Origin: Winslowiella iniecta
Lineage (GTDB): Bacteria; Pseudomonadota; Gammaproteobacteria; Enterobacterales; Enterobacteriaceae
Assembly (NCBI RefSeq): GCF_001267535.1
Contig: NZ_JRXE01000027.1
Coordinates: 30,733 to 79,725 of the forward strand
Direction: 5' to 3'
Length of the DNA: 48,993 nucleotides
Shown: piece after piece, positions 44,209-48,993 of the stretch
Layout: each line of letters starts with the position of its first letter
Numbering within the stretch: the first letter of the stretch is position 1
Made by a program: the position numbers and the translations under genes
Notes under the pieces: generated by a model
Seen by the model: the letters and a program-made list of their open reading frames with translations, nothing else
What the model was told of the DNA's origin: nothing
The model's database searches: none

Positions 44209-44802
44209 ATGATTAAAGCTTCAATATGGTTCAGTTCAGCGGTACTCAGTGTTTTCTGTTTTTTTGTCTGGTTTTTATTGTATATCACCCTGCGTTTTCT
44301 TCCGTGGTTCTTTCCTGCTATCACCAGCGAAGATATTGATATGGCGCATATTGTGCTGAATTTCACCATGGCAACAATAGTCGCAATTTATAGTATCCGC
44401 GATCGTTTTAAGGCATTTGAACAGTCAGGTTATCGATTTATTAACCAGTTTTATCCGCTGGGATTCGCCATTTTCCCGCTCAGCGCCGTACTCTGGGATC
44501 TGGCCGAGAAACTGAACAATCATTATATCGGTGTCAGCCTGATATTTTTGATGCTGTCCGCAGTGTGCATAATGGAAACCGCCTTTCTCTGCGAGGATCA
44601 GGAAAGAGAACCGATTATTAACGTTAAATACTTTCCCTGGTTAAAAATGCGGCTGTTTTACTGGCGATTTATTTCCCATCTGTTTCTGGCCGCTTCGCTT
44701 ATGCTGGCATCAATAGTGGTGGTTTATCAAAAGGAGCGCGTTAACCACTATTTTGACTTGCCCGCTGAGCATAAAGCGTTAAGCAGCGCAACCGGAGCAT
44801 GA
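44209..44802 (+). CDS. Membrane protein of unknown function
   Basis: 197 residues, ATG 44209 with AGGGAAAG upstream. Five or so hydrophobic segments: 5-32 (FSSAVLSVFCFFVWFLLYITLRFLPWFF), 45-60, 84-100, 107-125, and 158-180, with an amphipathic C-terminus. I do not recognise the family. It stands alone between the LysR gene and the monooxygenase operon on the same strand. No partner is evident. Confidence 0.75.
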   Translation: MIKASIWFSSAVLSVFCFFVWFLLYITLRFLPWFFPAITSEDIDMAHIVLNFTMATIVAIYSIRDRFKAFEQSGYRFINQFYPLGFAIFPLSAVLWDLAEKLNNHYIGVSLIFLMLSAVCIMETAFLCEDQEREPIINVKYFPWLKMRLFYWRFISHLFLAASLMLASIVVVYQKERVNHYFDLPAEHKALSSATGA

Positions 44803-45070
44803 TTTTACTGGCCGTAACGGAACGGGTGTTATCCGGCGCGTTACGGCTGAAGCATGGTTTTCCCCTTCACCTGCCAGATTAGTACTTCTGCGAAAATACT
44901 AAGACGATATTCATATTTAGCCTGCGGCGGGTTATATGAAATTCTCCTGTGACAGAACCATCAGAAAACCCGGTGTGAATCAGCCTGTTATCTGATGAGT
45001 TAATCCACCGATAAATCGGAATAATTTATCCTGTCGCGTATTGCTGGCTGGCCAGTAATAAGGAGAGAGA
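44803..45070. other. Leader region of the monooxygenase/ABC operon, with hairpin
   Basis: A 9-bp inverted repeat GCCGTAACG (44811-44819) and CGTTACGGC (44839-44847) follows the membrane gene and may be its terminator (a T-containing stretch follows at about 44856-44860). AAGGAGAGAG sits directly ahead of the next ATG. No riboswitch was recognised. Confidence 0.5.
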
Positions 45071-46420
45071 ATGAGCAACCCTTCCCATAATATTAAGCTC
45101 GGGCTGATGCTGCACGGCGCAGGCAGCCATATGAATGCCTGGCGACATCCTCAGCCGCCGGCTGATGCCAGTGTTAATTTCCGTTATTTCACCGAGCTGG
45201 CGCAACGCGCGGAGCAAGCCGGGTTTGATTTCTTGTTTGTCGCCGACGGGCTGCATATTAATGAGAAATCCCTGCCACATTTCCTGAATCGTTTTGAACC
45301 GGTAGCGTTGCTGTCGGCGCTGGCGGCGGTAACCGAACGTATCGGGCTGGCCGGCACCATTTCCACCTCCTACAGCGATCCCTTTACCGTCGCTCGTCAG
45401 CTGGCGACGCTGGATAATATCAGTGGCGGACGTGCAGGCTGGAATGTGGTCACGTCTCCGCTGGCGGGCTCCTCGCGTAACTTTGGTAAACAGCATCCGG
45501 ATCACGCGCTGCGTTATCAAATTGCGGAAGAGTACATTAACGTGGTGCAGGGGCTGTGGGACTCCTGGGAAGATGACGCCTTTATTCGCGACCGCGACAG
45601 CGGCGTATTTTTTGATGCTGCAAAGCTGCATAAGCTGAATCATCAGGGGACATTTTTCTCGGTAGAAGGGCCGCTGAATATCCAGCGTTCACCGCAGGGA
45701 CAGCCGGTTATTTTCCAGGCCGGCGCTTCGGATACCGGCATTGCGCTTGCCGGTAAATCTGCTGATGCGGTATTTACCAATGCCCGCACGCTGGATGAAG
45801 CGCGGGAATATGCCGATAAATTGCAGGCGGAAGTGGCGAGTCACGGTCGCGACGCAGTGGGAATTTTTCCCGGCATCACGCCGATCGTCGGCAAAACGCC
45901 GGAAGAAGCCGAAGCCAGGTATCAGCAGCTGTTGTCGTTGCTGTCGGTGGATGATGCGCTGGCCTACCTTGGCCGTTTCTTCGATCACCATGATTTTAGC
46001 CAGTATCCGCTCGACGGCCCGTTCCCGGAACTCGGCGATCTGGGGCAAAACACCTTCCGATCCACCACCGACAGTATTAAGCAGCGGGCGAAAGAACATC
46101 AGCTGAGCCTGCGTCAGGTTGCCTATGAAACCACATTGCCACGCGGTGAGTTTTTTGGCACCCCCGGGCAGGTGGCAGAAACCTTTATTCGCTGGGTTGA
46201 AGAGGGCGGCGCGACCGGCTTTATTATCACCGGACCGGTACTGGTGGAAGCGCTGGATGATATTACCCGCTATGTATTACCGATCCTTAAAGCACGCGGT
46301 TACTGGCAGCCTTCCTCCGCCGCAACGCTGCGCGAGCGTCTTAACATTCCGTTTAAAGCTAATCGCTATACACAGCAGCCTCAACAACAGCACCTCGAAG
46401 CCGCGTTGTTCGCCAAATAA
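45071..46420 (+). CDS. NtaA/SnaA/DszA-family flavin-dependent monooxygenase
   Basis: 449 residues with an excellent ribosome site (AAGGAGAG). It is the luciferase-like branch that uses free FMNH2: [111 protein letters not shown] and [33 protein letters not shown]. Relatives break down nitrilotriacetate, aromatic thioethers and other sulphur or nitrogen compounds. It is followed by a family-5 binding protein and permease, so it probably acts on a compound that this transporter brings in. Flavin reductase is not in the window. Confidence 0.93.
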   Translation: MSNPSHNIKLGLMLHGAGSHMNAWRHPQPPADASVNFRYFTELAQRAEQAGFDFLFVADGLHINEKSLPHFLNRFEPVALLSALAAVTERIGLAGTISTSYSDPFTVARQLATLDNISGGRAGWNVVTSPLAGSSRNFGKQHPDHALRYQIAEEYINVVQGLWDSWEDDAFIRDRDSGVFFDAAKLHKLNHQGTFFSVEGPLNIQRSPQGQPVIFQAGASDTGIALAGKSADAVFTNARTLDEAREYADKLQAEVASHGRDAVGIFPGITPIVGKTPEEAEARYQQLLSLLSVDDALAYLGRFFDHHDFSQYPLDGPFPELGDLGQNTFRSTTDSIKQRAKEHQLSLRQVAYETTLPRGEFFGTPGQVAETFIRWVEEGGATGFIITGPVLVEALDDITRYVLPILKARGYWQPSSAATLRERLNIPFKANRYTQQPQQQHLEAALFAK

Positions 46421-46437
46421 AATACTCAGGACGGAAT

Positions 46438-48045
46438 ATGTTTCAGCAAAATTTTTTCAGTAAAGCCGCACTGGCTTTGCTTATTGCAGGGTCGCTGGTG
46501 GGTTGCGATCAGGCGGCAAGCAGCAGCACCGAGGCGAGCAAAGCCCCGGATGCGCCGCAGCGTGGTGGTAAGCTGTTGATCGCCATTGATACCGATCCGA
46601 ACTGCCTCGACCCGCAGCAGGCGGGAAATAATAATTCACTGAATATTGGCCGCCAGCTGACAGATTCCCTGACCGATCAGGACAGTAAAAGTGGCGAGAT
46701 TGTGCCGTGGCTGGCGACCCAATGGCAGGTTGATGATGATAACCGCCGTTTTACCTTTACGCTGCGCGATGGCGTCAGTTTTAGCGATGGCAGCACCTTT
46801 AGCGCGCAGTCGGTAAAAGACAATTTCGAGGCGATCGTGAAGTTGGGGGCGCGGGCATCGCTGGCGTCAACTTATCTGAAGGGGCTGAAGCAGATCGAAA
46901 CTCCGGACGAACACACCGTGGTGGTGACCTTTGATCAGCCCAATGCGCAGTTTTTGCAGGCCACCTCCACCATGAGTCTGGGATTCTTTTCCCCGGCCAC
47001 GGTAAAGGCGACGGCGGAGGCGCGCTGTCAGGGTTCGCTGACTGGCACCGGCCCGTTTGTGCTGAAGCAGTTTGTGCATAACCAGAAAACAGAGCTGGTG
47101 CGGCGCGACGGCTATCAATGGCCGTCGTCACTGGCTGCCCATCAGGGAGAAAGCTATCTCGATGCGGTAGAGTATCGGGTGATCCCGGAGAGTGGCGTGC
47201 GTTTCGGCAGCCTGATTTCGGGGCAGCTGGATGTCAATGTCGGTGTAACGCCGCAGGATGAGTCGCTGCTGCTGGCGAAAAAGATTAAGCTGCTGGCCCG
47301 TACCAATCCGGGGCTGGTTTACAGTCTGTTTCCGAACCATTCAACGCCGCTGATGGCATCGCAGCCGGTGCGCCAGGCGCTGAATCTGGCTATCGATCGT
47401 CCGGCGCTGAAACCGGTGTTATCACGCTATCAGGCATCCGCGACGTCGGTACTGGCAAAGACCACGCCGTTGTATCAGGACCGCAGCAGTGCGCTGAAAT
47501 ACGACCCGCAGGCGGCGGAAAAGCTGCTGGAGGATAACGGCTGGAAGCGCGCTGCCGATGGTATCCGCAGCAAAGATGGCCAGCGCCTCAGTTTCCGTAT
47601 CAGCTACTGGCAGAACGCCCCGTTTATAGAACTGGTACAGCAGCAGGTGAAAAAGGTGGGTATTGATTTGCAACTGGAGAAAGCGCCGATCGGCCAGGTG
47701 GTCGCGCGGCAGGCCAGTGGCAATCTGACGGTCGATTTTTATAATCTGACGCGCTCCGATCCCGATGTATTACGCACGGTATTTGATGCCAGCGGCCGTA
47801 ATGTTAACCGCCGCCAGCCGTCAGAGGTTGATCGACTGTTGTTGCAGTCGAGCGAAACGCTCGACAGCGCGCAGCGGCAGAAATATGTGACTGAGGCCGC
47901 TGATCTGCTGATCGCCGAAGGCAATGCGATTCCGCTGGTGGAACTGGCGACGGTGATTGCCACCGGACAGCAGGTGCAGGGTTTCCATTTCGATGCCTCA
48001 TCCCGATTCCAGCTGTATGACACCTGGCTTTCAGCGAAGGAGTAA
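46438..48045 (+). CDS. Family-5 ABC substrate-binding lipoprotein (peptide/nickel type)
   Basis: 535 residues with AGGACGG before the ATG. Lipoprotein signal KAALALLIAGSLVGC (lipobox LVGC). SBP_bac_5 marks: GGKLLIAIDTDPNCLDPQQAGN, TDSLTDQDSKSGEIVPWLATQW, FTFTLRDGVSFSDGSTFSAQSVKDNF, GTGPFVLKQF, VRQALNLAIDR and AEKLLEDNGWKR. It would bind the substrate in the periplasm and pass it to the permease that follows. With a monooxygenase upstream, the ligand may be an organosulphur, peptide-like or conjugate compound, not necessarily a dipeptide. Confidence 0.92.
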   Translation: MFQQNFFSKAALALLIAGSLVGCDQAASSSTEASKAPDAPQRGGKLLIAIDTDPNCLDPQQAGNNNSLNIGRQLTDSLTDQDSKSGEIVPWLATQWQVDDDNRRFTFTLRDGVSFSDGSTFSAQSVKDNFEAIVKLGARASLASTYLKGLKQIETPDEHTVVVTFDQPNAQFLQATSTMSLGFFSPATVKATAEARCQGSLTGTGPFVLKQFVHNQKTELVRRDGYQWPSSLAAHQGESYLDAVEYRVIPESGVRFGSLISGQLDVNVGVTPQDESLLLAKKIKLLARTNPGLVYSLFPNHSTPLMASQPVRQALNLAIDRPALKPVLSRYQASATSVLAKTTPLYQDRSSALKYDPQAAEKLLEDNGWKRAADGIRSKDGQRLSFRISYWQNAPFIELVQQQVKKVGIDLQLEKAPIGQVVARQASGNLTVDFYNLTRSDPDVLRTVFDASGRNVNRRQPSEVDRLLLQSSETLDSAQRQKYVTEAADLLIAEGNAIPLVELATVIATGQQVQGFHFDASSRFQLYDTWLSAKE

Positions 48046-48049
48046 TACG

Positions 48050-48993
48050 ATGGCCGATGCCTCGATCCTGATTACCCGGCGTTTGCGCCAGCGTTGGTCA
48101 CTGCTGCTGTGGCGTGTATTGCAGGGCGCAGCGGTGTTATGGGCGACCTGGAGCCTGACGTTTCTGATTCTGTATATCTTACCTTCAGACCCGATCACCA
48201 TCATGCTGAATCAGGGAGAGCAGAGTACGGTGGACGTGGCGCAGGTGGCGGCGCTGCGGGCGCAGTATCATCTTGATTTGCCGATCTGGCAGCAGTATGG
48301 GCTGGCACTGTGGAAGGTATTACATCTGGATCTGGGGCGATCGATAGTCAGCGGTGACAACGTCACGTATTTAATCGCTCAGGCGCTGCCCGCCACGCTG
48401 TTGCTGGCCTTTAGTGCTCTGATCAGTGCGCTGGTGATTGGCGGAGGGCTGGCGGCGGGTGTGAGTGTATTGCCGCCTGGACGGATAAAGTCGGCGCTGC
48501 TGGCGTTACCTTCGCTGGGTGCCGCCCTACCGATGTTCTGGCTGGGTCTGTTGCTGTTACAGCTGTTTTCCTTTAATCACGCCTGGTTTCCGGCAATGGG
48601 CAATGTGGGCTGGCAATCGCTGGTATTGCCGACGCTGGCGCTGACCATTCCCACTGCGGCGATGATTGCGCAAGTGATGAACCGTTCACTGTCGGACGTG
48701 TGGCGTCGGCCGTTTATCGATGCGCTGCGCCTGAAAGGCGCGGGTACCGCCCATCTGCTGTGGCAGCATGTGCTGCCGAATGCGGCCATCCCGTTACTGA
48801 CCTTGACCGGCATGATTTTTGGTCATCTGCTGGCCGGCTCGGTGATTACCGAAACCATCTTTTCGCGTCAGGGGCTGGGGAGACTGGCTGAGGGGGCGGT
48901 GTCGGCACAGGATATCCCGGTAGTACAGGGCGTGGTACTGACCGCCGCGCTGATTTTTGTCGCCATTAATTTTATCACCGACGCGCTCTATCC
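48050..48993 (+). CDS. DppB-type ABC permease, 3' partial
   Basis: Open from ATG 48050, 4 bases after the previous stop, to the right edge: 314 residues visible. About five to six membrane helices; the cytoplasmic loop DALRLKGAGTAHLLWQHVLPNA is the EAA signature that contacts the ATPase. ILPSDPITIMLNQG and LRAQYHLDLPIWQQYG are typical of DppB/OppB. The second permease and the ATPase are expected just beyond the window. It is part of the operon with the monooxygenase. Confidence 0.92.
   Translation, partial: MADASILITRRLRQRWSLLLWRVLQGAAVLWATWSLTFLILYILPSDPITIMLNQGEQSTVDVAQVAALRAQYHLDLPIWQQYGLALWKVLHLDLGRSIVSGDNVTYLIAQALPATLLLAFSALISALVIGGGLAAGVSVLPPGRIKSALLALPSLGAALPMFWLGLLLLQLFSFNHAWFPAMGNVGWQSLVLPTLALTIPTAAMIAQVMNRSLSDVWRRPFIDALRLKGAGTAHLLWQHVLPNAAIPLLTLTGMIFGHLLAGSVITETIFSRQGLGRLAEGAVSAQDIPVVQGVVLTAALIFVAINFITDALY

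Noticed and set aside
1-48993. CRISPR arrays, tRNA or rRNA genes
   Set aside because: I saw no regularly spaced repeats and no cloverleaf-like or rRNA-like sequence, though a covariance search was not possible.

Overview
The window looks like chromosomal DNA of an enterobacterium (Enterobacterales; gene content and codon style fit Erwiniaceae such as Pantoea or Erwinia best, but this is an inference from gene families and not a computed placement). Typical markers are a complete pqqABCDEF operon preceded by a membrane-type dipeptidase, a membrane-bound quinoprotein glucose dehydrogenase (gcd), and a YqjH/YqjI-type (NfeF/NfeR) ferric-reductase and regulator pair. No rRNA, tRNA or CRISPR array was recognised.

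Region 1 (1-8641) is the 3' end of a siderophore-type biosynthetic operon. It holds the C-terminal part of a nonribosomal peptide synthetase of the pyochelin/yersiniabactin kind (methyltransferase embedded in an adenylation domain, carrier protein, thioesterase), a small unrecognised protein, two half-size ABC transporters of the PchH/PchI or YbtP/YbtQ kind, and an EmrA/EmrB-type efflux pair. The genes overlap or nearly touch, so they are probably co-transcribed. Region 2 (8642-9908) is AT-rich and decayed: a truncated Hcp (type VI secretion) gene, a small membrane protein and an unidentified antisense remnant.

Region 3 (9909-16740) makes PQQ, the cofactor of the glucose dehydrogenase encoded at 33281-35659. 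Together they would give periplasmic glucose oxidation to gluconate. A near-perfect hairpin with a T-run separates pqqA from pqqB, the classic arrangement for making much more PqqA precursor than enzymes.

Region 4 (about 16757-31745) is an accessory block that visibly lacks the very GC-rich codon style of the flanks. Four LysR regulators each face a redox or hydrolytic gene set: a short-chain dehydrogenase; a DsbA-like/MBL-like/NTF2-like trio; an alpha/beta-hydrolase/luciferase-like monooxygenase/double-NTF2 trio; and an Old Yellow Enzyme reductase. A TetR regulator with a perfect 19-bp palindrome faces a small unknown protein. The block also carries signs of mobility and decay: a Tn3-family transposase fragment with a candidate 38-bp terminal repeat, an MFS gene cut at the same junction, a 62-bp element made of 18-bp inverted repeats, and a broken carboxylesterase gene.

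Region 5 (32095-38568) has an orphan FecB-type binding protein, gcd with a strong terminator, an orphan RHS-core protein that looks like a toxin cassette, and the nfeF/nfeR pair with two GATATATC palindromes between them. Region 6 (38652-48993) has a TetR regulator, an orphan MetQ-like lipoprotein, a LysE-type exporter apparently translationally coupled to a 15-codon leader, an AraC regulator, a LysR/MFS divergent pair, a membrane protein, and the start of an operon with a DszA/NtaA-like flavin monooxygenase and a family-5 binding protein with its permease, which runs off the right edge.
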